Source: Bryobacterales bacterium (GTDB lineage Bacteria > Acidobacteriota > Terriglobia > Bryobacterales > Bryobacteraceae). From it: a DNA stretch of 6,687 bases. Numbering within the stretch: position 1 is the first letter of the stretch; each line of letters opens with the position of its first letter. Of this stretch, positions 1 to 6,347 are shown piece by piece. The position numbers and the translations under genes are program-made. The notes beneath the pieces are model-generated. The model had not been told where the DNA came from. It searched no databases and saw only the letters and a list, made by a program, of their open reading frames with translations. The stretch spans positions 1 to 6,687 of the forward strand of contig PMEV01000367.1 of assembly GCA_003154855.1 (NCBI GenBank), written 5' to 3'.

Positions 1-832
1 CCATGTAGCAGGCCGAGCGGTCGACCTTGGTCGGGTCCTTGCCGGAGAAGCAGCCGCCGCCATGACGGCCCATGCCGCCGTAGGTATCCACGATGATTTT
101 GCGGCCGGTAAGCCCGGTGTCGCCGTGCGGTCCTCCGATCACGAACCGGCCGGTGGGGTTGATGTGGTATTTGGTGGCGGCATCCACCATTTCGGGCGGA
201 ACGACCGGGTCGATGACGTGATGCCTGACGCCGGCGCGAACCTCCTCGATGGGGATGTCGGCGTGCTGTGTGGAGACCACGATGGCATCGATGCGCCGCG
301 GCTTGCCGTCCACGTACTCCACGCTGACCTGCGACTTCCCGTCCGGGCGCAGGAAATCCAGGAGTCCCGCCCGGCGCACTTCGCTCAAACGGCGCACCAG
401 CTTGTGCGCCAGCATGATGGGCAGCGGCATCAGTTCCGGCGTCTCGTCGCAGGCAAAGCCGAACATCAGCCCCTGGTCGCCCGCGCCGCCGGTATCCACG
501 CCCATGGCGATGTCGCCCGATTGGTGCTGGAGGACGTTGATCACGCCGCAGGTCCCGCTGTCGAAACCAAGGCTGGCATCGTTGTAGCCGATTTCGTCGA
601 TGGTCCCGCGGGCGATCTTCTGGATGTCCAGCCGGCACTCCGGGCGGGTTGTGATCTCCCCGGCCACGATGCACAGCCCGGTGGTTACCAGGACCTCGCA
701 GGCCACGCGGCCCATTGGGTCGTCTTGCATCACGGCATCCAGAACGGCGTCCGAAACCTGGTCCGCGATCTTGTCGGGGTGCCCTTCGGTCACCGATTCG
801 GACGTAAAGATAAACTTGCGGGCGTCTGCCAC
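1..832 (-). CDS. metK: S-adenosylmethionine synthetase (methionine adenosyltransferase), C-terminus cut off by window edge
   Basis: This cytoplasmic enzyme makes S-adenosylmethionine from methionine and ATP, releasing phosphate and diphosphate. The visible 277 residues carry the MetK signatures in order: GHPDK at 17-21 (ATP site), GAGDQG at 116-121, GGPHGDTGLTGRK at 233-245 (P-loop-like), and GGGCFSGKDPTKVDRSA at 258-274. Family members are about 390 residues, so roughly 110 C-terminal residues lie beyond position 1. I chose the GTG at 832-830 because AAGGAGG sits 8 bases upstream and the protein then begins VADARKFIFTSESVTEGHPDK, as expected for the family. An in-frame GTG at 853-851 has no such site and lies upstream of the ribosome binding site. 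The gene is transcribed away from the rest of the plus-strand genes from a divergent spacer. Codons are GC-rich, as in the heme genes. No frameshift or missing key residue is seen. The identification is secure. Confidence 0.97.
   Translation of the reverse strand, partial: MADARKFIFTSESVTEGHPDKIADQVSDAVLDAVMQDDPMGRVACEVLVTTGLCIVAGEITTRPECRLDIQKIARGTIDEIGYNDASLGFDSGTCGVINVLQHQSGDIAMGVDTGGAGDQGLMFGFACDETPELMPLPIMLAHKLVRRLSEVRRAGLLDFLRPDGKSQVSVEYVDGKPRRIDAIVVSTQHADIPIEEVRAGVRHHVIDPVVPPEMVDAATKYHINPTGRFVIGGPHGDTGLTGRKIIVDTYGGMGRHGGGCFSGKDPTKVDRSACYM
20..25. other. GTCGAC site (predicted XamI-type target) in metK
   Basis: GTCGAC is read directly at this position. It is the recognition sequence of the XamI prototype and lies in a host gene, so it should be methylated on adenine if the methyltransferase has this specificity. 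Confidence 0.5.
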
Positions 833-840
833 CTGATTCT

Positions 841-847
841 CCTCCTT
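841..847 (-). promoter_or_regulatory. metK ribosome binding site
   Basis: The minus strand reads AAGGAGG, a near-perfect Shine-Dalgarno sequence, 8 bases before the GTG at 832. It decides the start codon in favour of this GTG over the in-frame GTG at 853. Confidence 0.85.
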
Positions 848-865
848 TGACACAACCCAGCCTGC

Positions 866-895
866 GTTCATGCGAACAGAGATTTCCTGAGGAAA
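866..895. repeat. Two adjacent short inverted repeats in the metK leader
   Basis: TTTCCTGAGGAAA (883-895) has perfect 6-base arms around a single central base. GTTCATGCGAAC (866-877) has 4-base arms around a 4-base loop. Both lie between the candidate metK promoter and its ribosome binding site, so they would fall in the 5' leader of the mRNA. The one-base centre of the first favours a protein-binding site over an RNA hairpin, while the second could form a weak hairpin. The element does not match any SAM riboswitch class I can recall. Short repeats like these can arise by chance, so a regulatory role is only inferred. Confidence 0.3.
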
Positions 896-907
896 GCCGA
901 AAACTCA

Positions 908-936
908 AGTCTATAGGACCCAGCGGGGGGCGTCAA
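908..936 (-). promoter_or_regulatory. Candidate sigma-70-type promoter for metK
   Basis: On the minus strand TTGACG (936-931) is followed after 17 bases by TAGACT (913-908), matching the -35 consensus at 5 of 6 and the -10 consensus at 4 of 6. An alternative -10, TATAGA (915-910), is closer to consensus but leaves only 15 bases of spacing. Transcription would start near 901-903, giving a leader of about 70 bases before the GTG. It is the only promoter-like pair I found in the spacer. Confidence 0.4.
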
Positions 937-983
937 ATCGCGCCAGCCGCCCGGTCGGAGCAAAACCTTGTCAGTATGGTTAC

Positions 984-1538
984 ATGGGTCACCTGATCGC
1001 TCTGCTCGCGCTCGCTGCACTGGCCGCTCCCGGAACGGACTCCGCGAGCGCCCGGCGAAAAGTCGCGCTGATCGAAGGGGAGCGGTTGTCGCCGGGGGCT
1101 TCGGTGACCTTGAGTCCGGGCGAGCTGAACGCCTATGTGCGGGCGGAGTTGGCCGCGGTCGCGCCCGCTGGCCTGCGGGAGCCGCGCGTGGAACTGGGGC
1201 CGGGCCGAGCCACCGGCTACGCCTACGTCGATTTCCCCAAGCTCCGCCAGGCGCAGGGCGAGCCATTGAATGCCGTCGTGGCGTGGCTGGTGGGCGGCGA
1301 GCGCTCCATCCGGGTGGACGCGCGCATCCGCTCGGGCGGAGGCAAGGCCCAAGTGAACATCGAGCGCCTGGAGATCTCCGGGCTGGTGCTCAGCGGCGGG
1401 GTTCTTCACTGGCTGATCCGCAAGATCGTGTGGCTGTATTACCCCGAGGCGCAGATTGACGAGCCCTTCGGTCTGGCCTACCGCATCGACCGACTGGAGG
1501 TGGGGCCGGCCGGCGTGCGGGTGGTGATTGGGAGGTAA
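984..1538 (+). CDS. Small putative exported protein of unknown function
   Basis: I do not recognise this 184-residue protein. Residues 4-15 form a short hydrophobic stretch (LIALLALAALAA) followed by PGTDSASA, which looks like a signal peptide with possible cleavage near residues 15-22. The n-region lacks the usual lysine or arginine, so export is likely but not certain. The rest is a mixed alpha/beta protein: LSPGELNAYVRAEL (43-56) resembles the 'ELNAY' element seen in some extracytoplasmic lipid-binding-like families, but that is a weak resemblance. Residues 80-130 look beta-rich, followed by an aromatic helix (LHWLIRKIVWLYY, 141-153). No cysteines or catalytic motif are seen. The ATG at 984 has no good ribosome binding site. 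GC-rich third positions support this frame over the open antisense frames. It is divergent from metK, and the restriction gene starts 4 bases after its stop. Confidence 0.7.
   Translation: MGHLIALLALAALAAPGTDSASARRKVALIEGERLSPGASVTLSPGELNAYVRAELAAVAPAGLREPRVELGPGRATGYAYVDFPKLRQAQGEPLNAVVAWLVGGERSIRVDARIRSGGGKAQVNIERLEISGLVLSGGVLHWLIRKIVWLYYPEAQIDEPFGLAYRIDRLEVGPAGVRVVIGR
1531..1536 (+). promoter_or_regulatory. Ribosome binding site of the restriction endonuclease gene
   Basis: GGAGGT lies 6 bases before the ATG at 1543, a near-ideal spacing. It is built from the last codons and stop (GGG AGG TAA) of the upstream gene. It selects the ATG at 1543 over the TTG at 1528, which lies upstream of it, and the ATG at 1558, which is 21 bases away. 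Confidence 0.75.
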
Positions 1539-1542
1539 ACTC

Positions 1543-2508
1543 ATGGGTGGGTTGCCCATGTCCATCAATTGCGACAAACCGCACCTCTGGAAAGCGGACA
1601 TTCAGGCTAGCGTTGACCTCTTCAACACATGGTTCACCAAGTTTGCGCCGAAGGCGTATCGGGAGACCCGGCTGCAGACCACCAAGCAGGTGCAAGAGGG
1701 CCTGCTCATGACCAGAGACCTCACCGCGATAACACCGGAGGTTCTGAAAGAGCATCCGGGCATTCTGCCGATGTTGCGAATGGCGACCTGCCCGCCTCTG
1801 GCGCGTGACCGTCTCGTAGGGTTGGCCTATACCAAGAAAAGTCTTGTAGAAGCCATGGAAGGCGGCAAAATACCAGTTAGGATGGCTGAGGACGCTCTGG
1901 CCGAGAACCTGAGACGGATTACCGGCATGATCGCCAAGATGCTGGATGTGGACATCTTCCCATGGTTAGCCGTCAAGGGAGTTGCGTCCAAGGAGGACCG
2001 CTATCGGGCCTCCACGATTGTCGCGGATCGGCTGTGCGGAGCGGTCTCGGATCCGATCGTTCGCAACGCGCAGGAGAAGAGGCAGTTGGCGCTGATCGGA
2101 GACTACCTCTCGAAGAATGGCTACAGGCACGAACAGCATCCGAGCACCGAGCCGTTGCAGAACATGAGGCCGGGCACATATGGATTCCGCATGGCCGTCG
2201 TAGCCGGTGAGCCGCACAAAGTGAAGATCCCAGTCGATGTCGTTATTCAGCCGAGGAAGCCTGCGGCCGATAGAATACCGGTGCTGATCGAGGCCAAGTC
2301 CGCGGGTGACTTCACGAACGTCAACAAGCGTCGCAAGGAAGAAGCTACGAAGATTCGGCAGATTCGAGCCACGTACGGAGACAGCGCCCGTTTCATCCTG
2401 TTTCTTTGCGGGTACTTCGACAGCGGGTACCTCGGGTACGAAGCCGCCGAAGGCATCGACTGGGTTTGGGAACACCGGATTGAGGATATGGCGAAACTTG
2501 GTTTTTGA
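1543..2508 (+). CDS. XamI-family type II restriction endonuclease
   Basis: This 321-residue protein matches what I recall of the XamI restriction endonuclease family, whose prototype recognises and cleaves GTCGAC. The family-like N-terminus includes DKPHLWKADIQASVDLFN (11-28), WFTKFAPKAYRETR (30-43) and LRMATCPPLARDRLVGL (78-94). The likely catalytic core is PD-(D/E)XK: P230-V-D232 on one strand, then IEAK (249-252) with E250 and K252, followed by a basic helix NKRRKEEATKIRQIR (261-275). Length fits a complete type II enzyme, and no key residue seems missing. The start at 1543 is set by GGAGGT 6 bases upstream. The gene runs straight into the methyltransferase at 2509, its expected partner. 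Codon use (ATA, AGA, AGG, ACA) and sampled GC of about 55-60% differ from the flanking genes, which suggests transfer. Cleavage specificity is inferred from the family only. Confidence 0.85.
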   Translation: MGGLPMSINCDKPHLWKADIQASVDLFNTWFTKFAPKAYRETRLQTTKQVQEGLLMTRDLTAITPEVLKEHPGILPMLRMATCPPLARDRLVGLAYTKKSLVEAMEGGKIPVRMAEDALAENLRRITGMIAKMLDVDIFPWLAVKGVASKEDRYRASTIVADRLCGAVSDPIVRNAQEKRQLALIGDYLSKNGYRHEQHPSTEPLQNMRPGTYGFRMAVVAGEPHKVKIPVDVVIQPRKPAADRIPVLIEAKSAGDFTNVNKRRKEEATKIRQIRATYGDSARFILFLCGYFDSGYLGYEAAEGIDWVWEHRIEDMAKLGF

Positions 2509-4080
2509 ATGACGGATCTGGATGCCAGGGAACAGGGACGGCTGGCCGAGCAACAGCGGCTCGACAGCCTGAAAAGCGCCGAGCAGAGGAACCAGTGGGG
2601 CCAATTTGCCACACCACCGGCGTTGGCAGAGGAGATTGTGCGCTACGCCCGTTCTCTGACCGGTCGCGTGCGCTTTTTGGATCCGGCTGTTGGGACGGGA
2701 TCGTTCTACGCGGCGCTGCGAAGGATCTTTCAGAGCGACCGCATCGAGGCTGCCGCTGGAATCGAACTTGACCCGCTGTTTGCAGACGCTGCTCGGCGCC
2801 TGTGGGCCGATTCTGGATTGCAGGTGATCGAAGCGGACTTCACTGTCGCTCAGCCGGAAGCCCGCTTCAACCTCATCGTTTCCAACCCCCCGTACGTCCG
2901 GCATCATCATCTTGACCCTGCCGCCAAGGAACGCCTTCAGCGGCTGGCGATGCTCCAGCACGGAATTCGCATCAGTGGGCTTGCCGGTTTGTACTGCCAC
3001 TTCCTCTTGCTCTCCGATGCGTGGTTGGAGCCGGGCGGCCTGTCGATCTGGCTGATCCCATCCGAATTCATGGATGTGAATTACGGAGACGCGATCAAAT
3101 ACTACCTGACCGACCGTGTCGAACTCATTCACATCCACAGATTCAGCCCGGCGGATGTCCAGTTCGCGGATGCCCTGGTCTCGTCGGCGATCGTCGTTTT
3201 CCGCAAGAGACGCCCGGCGGACGACCATGAAGTTCAGATTTCCGTTGGCGGCTCCTTGCTCTCCCCCGTCCGAACCGCAATGGTCCCCATCGAGACTCTG
3301 CGCAAAGCGCGGAAGTGGACGGGGTTTCCGGCCGCCGGAGCTGCCGGTCCTCCGGATGGGCGCCAGGTCGTGCTGGGCGACCTATTCACGATCAAGCGCG
3401 GCATTGCCACCGGCGCTAACGGCTTCTTCATCCTGACCGAGGAAGAGGCCATGCGGGTAGGGATCCCCGAGGAGTGCAGACGGCCGATTCTGCCGAACCC
3501 CCGATACTTGACGAGCGAAGTTGTCGAGGTGGGAGAACGAGGGTATCCCGCCAACGCGCCGCGGCTAGCTCTTATCGACTGCGACTTGACTGAAGAAGCG
3601 ATCGAAACCCGTTACCCGAAGTTCTGGCAGTACCTTCAGGATGGCAGGGCAAGGGACGTCCATGCTTTGTACCTGGCCAGCCGGCGAAGCCCGTGGTACT
3701 CACAGGAGAAGCGCGAGCCCCCGCCGTTTCTGTTCACTTACATGGGCAGGTCCAGCGCGGGCCGCAAACCGTTTCGGGTGATCTGGAACAAGTCTGCGGC
3801 GACAGCCCACAACGTGTACTTGCTCCTCTATCCCAGAGGCGCCCTGAAAAGGGCAGTGGAAGAGCATCCCGAACTTCTCCCGGTCGTGTTCCAGCACCTT
3901 CAGTCGATCGACATCGGCGATCTTCTAGGCGAGGGGCGCGTTTACGGCGGGGGCTTGCATAAGCTGGAACCCAGCGAGTTGGCCCGGGTGCCCGCGACAG
4001 CGCTCTCTCAGGCTATCCAGAGACTTTACCCGCTGGAGCCACCGTTCGTGAAGTCCGAGCAACTCTCGTTGGCTTGGTAA
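2509..4080 (+). CDS. N6-adenine DNA methyltransferase, gamma class (TaqI/XamI-like), cognate of the upstream endonuclease
   Basis: This 523-residue enzyme should transfer a methyl group from S-adenosylmethionine to adenine N6 in the recognition site, protecting host DNA. Visible motifs follow gamma-class order: motif X GQFATPP (31-37), motif I DPAVGTGSF (58-66) for cofactor binding, acidic motif II GIELDP (84-89), motif III EADF (108-111), and catalytic motif IV NPPY (126-129). LEPGGLSIWLIPSEF (173-187) fits the later motif VI-VII region. The C-terminal half (about 265-523) should be the target recognition domain. It includes LGDLFTIKRGIATGANGFFILT (289-310) and GRVYGGGLHKLEP (476-488), both typical of TaqI-like specificity domains. 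The ATG directly abuts the endonuclease TGA, and I see no well-placed ribosome binding site, so translation is probably coupled. Composition is foreign like its partner. The family call is strong; GTCGAC specificity is inferred from the neighbour. Confidence 0.92.
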   Translation: MTDLDAREQGRLAEQQRLDSLKSAEQRNQWGQFATPPALAEEIVRYARSLTGRVRFLDPAVGTGSFYAALRRIFQSDRIEAAAGIELDPLFADAARRLWADSGLQVIEADFTVAQPEARFNLIVSNPPYVRHHHLDPAAKERLQRLAMLQHGIRISGLAGLYCHFLLLSDAWLEPGGLSIWLIPSEFMDVNYGDAIKYYLTDRVELIHIHRFSPADVQFADALVSSAIVVFRKRRPADDHEVQISVGGSLLSPVRTAMVPIETLRKARKWTGFPAAGAAGPPDGRQVVLGDLFTIKRGIATGANGFFILTEEEAMRVGIPEECRRPILPNPRYLTSEVVEVGERGYPANAPRLALIDCDLTEEAIETRYPKFWQYLQDGRARDVHALYLASRRSPWYSQEKREPPPFLFTYMGRSSAGRKPFRVIWNKSAATAHNVYLLLYPRGALKRAVEEHPELLPVVFQHLQSIDIGDLLGEGRVYGGGLHKLEPSELARVPATALSQAIQRLYPLEPPFVKSEQLSLAW

Positions 4081-4101
4081 CCGGTTGCGCGCTCTGAGAT
4101 T
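4081..4101. other. Short convergent spacer between methyltransferase and hemY
   Basis: Only 21 bases separate the two convergent stop codons. The junction includes an 8-base palindrome AACCGGTT (4079-4086), too short and without a T-run to be an intrinsic terminator. I see no shared bidirectional terminator, so read-through or Rho-type termination between the convergent units is possible. Confidence 0.5.
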
Positions 4102-5475
4102 TCAGGTTTGTGGTCTCGCCGCCCCGCTGACAATCCGCTCGGCCGCCTGCTTGCCCATCCGGATGCAGTCGGGGATGCCGATGCCGGTGTAGGCGTTGCC
4201 GGCCAGATGCAGGCCCGGCAGGGCGGCGGCGCGGGCTTCGATCCGGGCGAGGCGGTCGCGATGGCCCACCGTATACTGGGCCATGGAGCGGGGCCAGCGG
4301 GCCAGGCGGGTGAACAGCGGCGTTTCCTTCACGCCCATGATGTCGCGCAGCTCGTCGCGCACGATCTCGACCAGGGCTTCGTCGGACTCCCCACCGCCCC
4401 CGATGAAACAGCGCAGCACGGCCAGGTGGTCCGGCACGCGGTAGGAAAACTTGGTCCCCACCCACGTGCAAGCCACCAGGCGGCGTCGCTCTCGCTTGGG
4501 AACCAGGAACCCGAAACCATTGAGAGGATGGGAGAAACCCGCCTTTTCGTAGCCCAGCGAGAGGGTGATGGAGGACGTGTACGGGATGGCGCTTAGCAGC
4601 GCGGCCAGGTCCGGGTCGACGCCGGCCAGCAGCGCGCCCGCTTCGTAGGCCGGGCAGGCCAGGACCAGATTGCCGGTCTCGAGCCACTCGCCGCCGAGCC
4701 GGATGCGCCAGCCGCCGGGGCCTCGCTCCAGGGCCTCGGCGCTGGCGTGAAATACCTCCGATTTTGGGTTTGCCTGGTCTACTAGGGCGGCCACGAGCTG
4801 GCCCAGGCCGCCTTTGAGCGTCTGGAACAGCGGCTGACCCCGGGCCTCCCGTGCGGCTTTGCGGCGCTCGTGCAGAACGCCTTTGGTCAGGCTGCCGTAC
4901 CTGGCTTCCAGTTCGACAAAGCGCGGCAGCACGCTGGCCACGCTGAGCAGGTTCGGGTCGCCGCCGTAGACCCCGGCGAGCAACGGCTCGGCCAGGTAGT
5001 CAACCGCTTCGCTTCCATAGTGTTCGGCGACGAACCCGGCCACCGATTGATCCGCGCCCGGCGCGCCGCCCGGCCTGCGGAACCACTCGAGGCCCATCCG
5101 CAGCTTGGTGCGCCAGCCCAGCAGAGACGTCGCCGCCAGCGGCCAGACCTTGGTGGGGATCATGAGCATCAACCCGTCGGGGAGCCGAACCAGGCGGCCG
5201 TTCTTGCGGACATAGGTGACGCGGTGGTGGTCGTTCGAGCCGATCACGTTGCCCGCCAGACCGAGCTCCCGAATCAGCTCCATGGCCCAGGGCTTGGCGG
5301 CCAGGAAGCTGTCGGGGCCGGTCTCCAGCACGCAACCCTCGACCGTCTCGGTTTCGATGACCCCGCCCAGGCGCGGCCGGCGCTCGACGAGCGTCGCGCC
5401 GAGGCCGGCTTTCGCGAGGTTGTAGGCGGCGGAGAGGCCGGAAATGCCGCCCCCCACGATGGTCACTCGGCGCAT
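4102..5475 (-). CDS. hemY: Oxygen-dependent porphyrinogen oxidase, HemY/HemG type (protoporphyrinogen or coproporphyrinogen III oxidase)
   Basis: This 457-residue FAD enzyme performs the six-electron oxidation of a porphyrinogen to a porphyrin late in heme synthesis. The N-terminal dinucleotide-binding motif is VGGGISGLSAAY (7-18), followed by the E31 ribose-binding position and LGGVIET (36-42). ETGPDSFL (51-58) and EPLLAGVYGGDP (163-174) are characteristic of the family, as is the C-terminal FAD element LAGNAYTGIGIPDCIRMGKQAAERI (424-448). Length is normal for the soluble or membrane-associated HemY group. The ATG at 5475 lies 13 bases inside the end of hemH and leads directly into the first beta strand, so translation is probably coupled; no strong ribosome binding site is seen. 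Whether the substrate is protoporphyrinogen IX or coproporphyrinogen III (the CgoX role in Bacillus) cannot be told from this sequence alone. Confidence 0.95.
   Translation of the reverse strand: MRRVTIVGGGISGLSAAYNLAKAGLGATLVERRPRLGGVIETETVEGCVLETGPDSFLAAKPWAMELIRELGLAGNVIGSNDHHRVTYVRKNGRLVRLPDGLMLMIPTKVWPLAATSLLGWRTKLRMGLEWFRRPGGAPGADQSVAGFVAEHYGSEAVDYLAEPLLAGVYGGDPNLLSVASVLPRFVELEARYGSLTKGVLHERRKAAREARGQPLFQTLKGGLGQLVAALVDQANPKSEVFHASAEALERGPGGWRIRLGGEWLETGNLVLACPAYEAGALLAGVDPDLAALLSAIPYTSSITLSLGYEKAGFSHPLNGFGFLVPKRERRRLVACTWVGTKFSYRVPDHLAVLRCFIGGGGESDEALVEIVRDELRDIMGVKETPLFTRLARWPRSMAQYTVGHRDRLARIEARAAALPGLHLAGNAYTGIGIPDCIRMGKQAAERIVSGAARPQT
4615..4620. other. GTCGAC site (predicted XamI-type target) in hemY
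   Basis: This is the second of the two GTCGAC hexamers I found in the window. It lies in hemY, about 0.5 kb past the end of the methyltransferase gene. I found none inside the R-M cassette. Confidence 0.5.
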
Positions 5476-6347
5476 AGCTTCTGTTTAGCGACCGCGGCCA
5501 GGGCGGCGATAAAGGCCGGCGAATCGTTCAGGGATTCGGGCCGGCGGAGACGGATGCCGCGATCCCGGGCGTAGGTGCGGAACAGGATATCGACGTCGTA
5601 GAGGATCTCGACGTGGTCCGAAACGAACCCAATCGGCGCCAGCACCAGATCTCGAACGGCCTCGGCGGCGTACTGGTCGAGGCGCGATTCCACGCTGGGG
5701 CCGAGCCACTTCTCGTCCGTGAAGCCCTGGCTTTGATAAGCGAAATCCCAGGCGGAGAGCCCGGCGCGGGCGGCCACGGCGGCCGCGGTAGCCCGGGCTT
5801 CGGCGTCGTAGGGATCGGCGCGCTCGAGCACACGCTCGGGCAGGCTGTGGGCGGTGAACAGGACCCTCTCGGCGGGCAGCAGGGGCGCCAATCGTTCGTA
5901 GAACGCCTCGATCAGCAACGGCGCATCGTGGAAGCTCTTGGCCCACACGATTTCCGCCTGTACGCCCAGCTCCTGTTTGGCCTCCTGAGTGCGGCGGAAG
6001 TAGAACCCGACACTGGCCTTGGAGTACTGCGGGGCCAGACAAATGGCCACCAGGTGCTGGACACCGTCGGCCTGAATCCGCGCCATGGTTTCCTTGATGA
6101 ACGGGCGCCAGTTGCGCATGCCGAAGTATACCGGGACGCCCAGCAGTTCCTGAAGAGCCCGGGCCTGATCCCGGGTGCGCGCGAGCATCGGAGAGCTGCC
6201 CCCGATGGCCGCATAGCGCTGGCGAACTTCCTCGACGATTTCAGGCGGCGTGGGACGGCCGCCGCGCACGTATTGTAGGTACTCGGCGATGTCCTCCAGC
6301 CGTTCCGGGGCCCCATGGGCCAGCAGCAGAACGGCCTGCCTGGTCAC
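5463..6347 (-). CDS. hemH: Ferrochelatase (protoporphyrin or coproporphyrin type)
   Basis: This 294-residue cytoplasmic or membrane-associated enzyme inserts ferrous iron into a porphyrin. Family motifs are RYAAIGGSSPM (44-54), MRNWRPFI (77-84), LAPQYSKASVGFY (104-116), and FTAHSLPERV (164-173) with the metal-binding and catalytic H167. Further motifs are YQSQGFT...KWLGP (204-217) and PIGFVSDHVEILYDVD (238-253) with E247, which correspond to H183 and E264 of the B. subtilis enzyme. The N-terminus (AHGAPERLEDIAEYLQYVRGGRP, 10-32) aligns with the Firmicutes-type coproporphyrin ferrochelatase, but His11 stands where Bacillus has a tyrosine. Cysteines are only C103 and C293, so there is no [2Fe-2S] cluster. 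The GTG start at 6347 overlaps the hemE stop as GTGA (6344-6347), and the end overlaps hemY by 13 bases. Both overlaps indicate one operon. Confidence 0.95.
   Translation of the reverse strand: MTRQAVLLLAHGAPERLEDIAEYLQYVRGGRPTPPEIVEEVRQRYAAIGGSSPMLARTRDQARALQELLGVPVYFGMRNWRPFIKETMARIQADGVQHLVAICLAPQYSKASVGFYFRRTQEAKQELGVQAEIVWAKSFHDAPLLIEAFYERLAPLLPAERVLFTAHSLPERVLERADPYDAEARATAAAVAARAGLSAWDFAYQSQGFTDEKWLGPSVESRLDQYAAEAVRDLVLAPIGFVSDHVEILYDVDILFRTYARDRGIRLRRPESLNDSPAFIAALAAVAKQKLCAE

Noticed and set aside
62..850. A 262-codon plus-strand open frame over metK
   Set aside because: The minus strand encodes MetK with all family motifs throughout this stretch; the plus frame is a His/Gly/Ala-rich shadow.
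853..935. SAM riboswitch upstream of metK
   Set aside because: The leader is only about 70 bases and lacks the conserved cores of the SAM riboswitch classes I can recall; only two short palindromes are present. A covariance-model search would settle it.
1456..1484. TTGACG-N17-TACCGC as a promoter for the R-M cassette
   Set aside because: The -10 hexamer matches consensus at only two positions and the element lies within the coding sequence of the upstream gene.
933..1601. A 222-codon minus-strand open frame covering the small exported protein gene
   Set aside because: It crosses the start of the endonuclease gene and the metK spacer. The plus frame has a signal peptide, GC-rich third positions and a sensible boundary with its neighbour.
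2410..2439. Three GGGTAC repeats about 70-100 bases before the methyltransferase start, possibly an operator
   Set aside because: They fall in the coding sequence, where each encodes part of a Gly-Tyr pair (GYFDSGYLGY), with unequal spacing of 15 and 9 bases. Protein sequence explains them.
1966..3228. A 420-codon open frame on the minus strand antisense to both R-M genes
   Set aside because: It spans two well-identified genes on the opposite strand, shows no recognisable domain, and is the kind of open antisense frame that GC-rich coding sequence produces.
1534..4086. GGTAA at both cassette ends as a target-site duplication
   Set aside because: Five bases including a stop codon at both places is expected by chance, and no transposase or terminal inverted repeats are present.
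4870..6278. Long plus-strand open frames over hemY and hemH
   Set aside because: Both lie antisense to fully motif-supported heme genes and have shadow-like composition with no ribosome binding sites.
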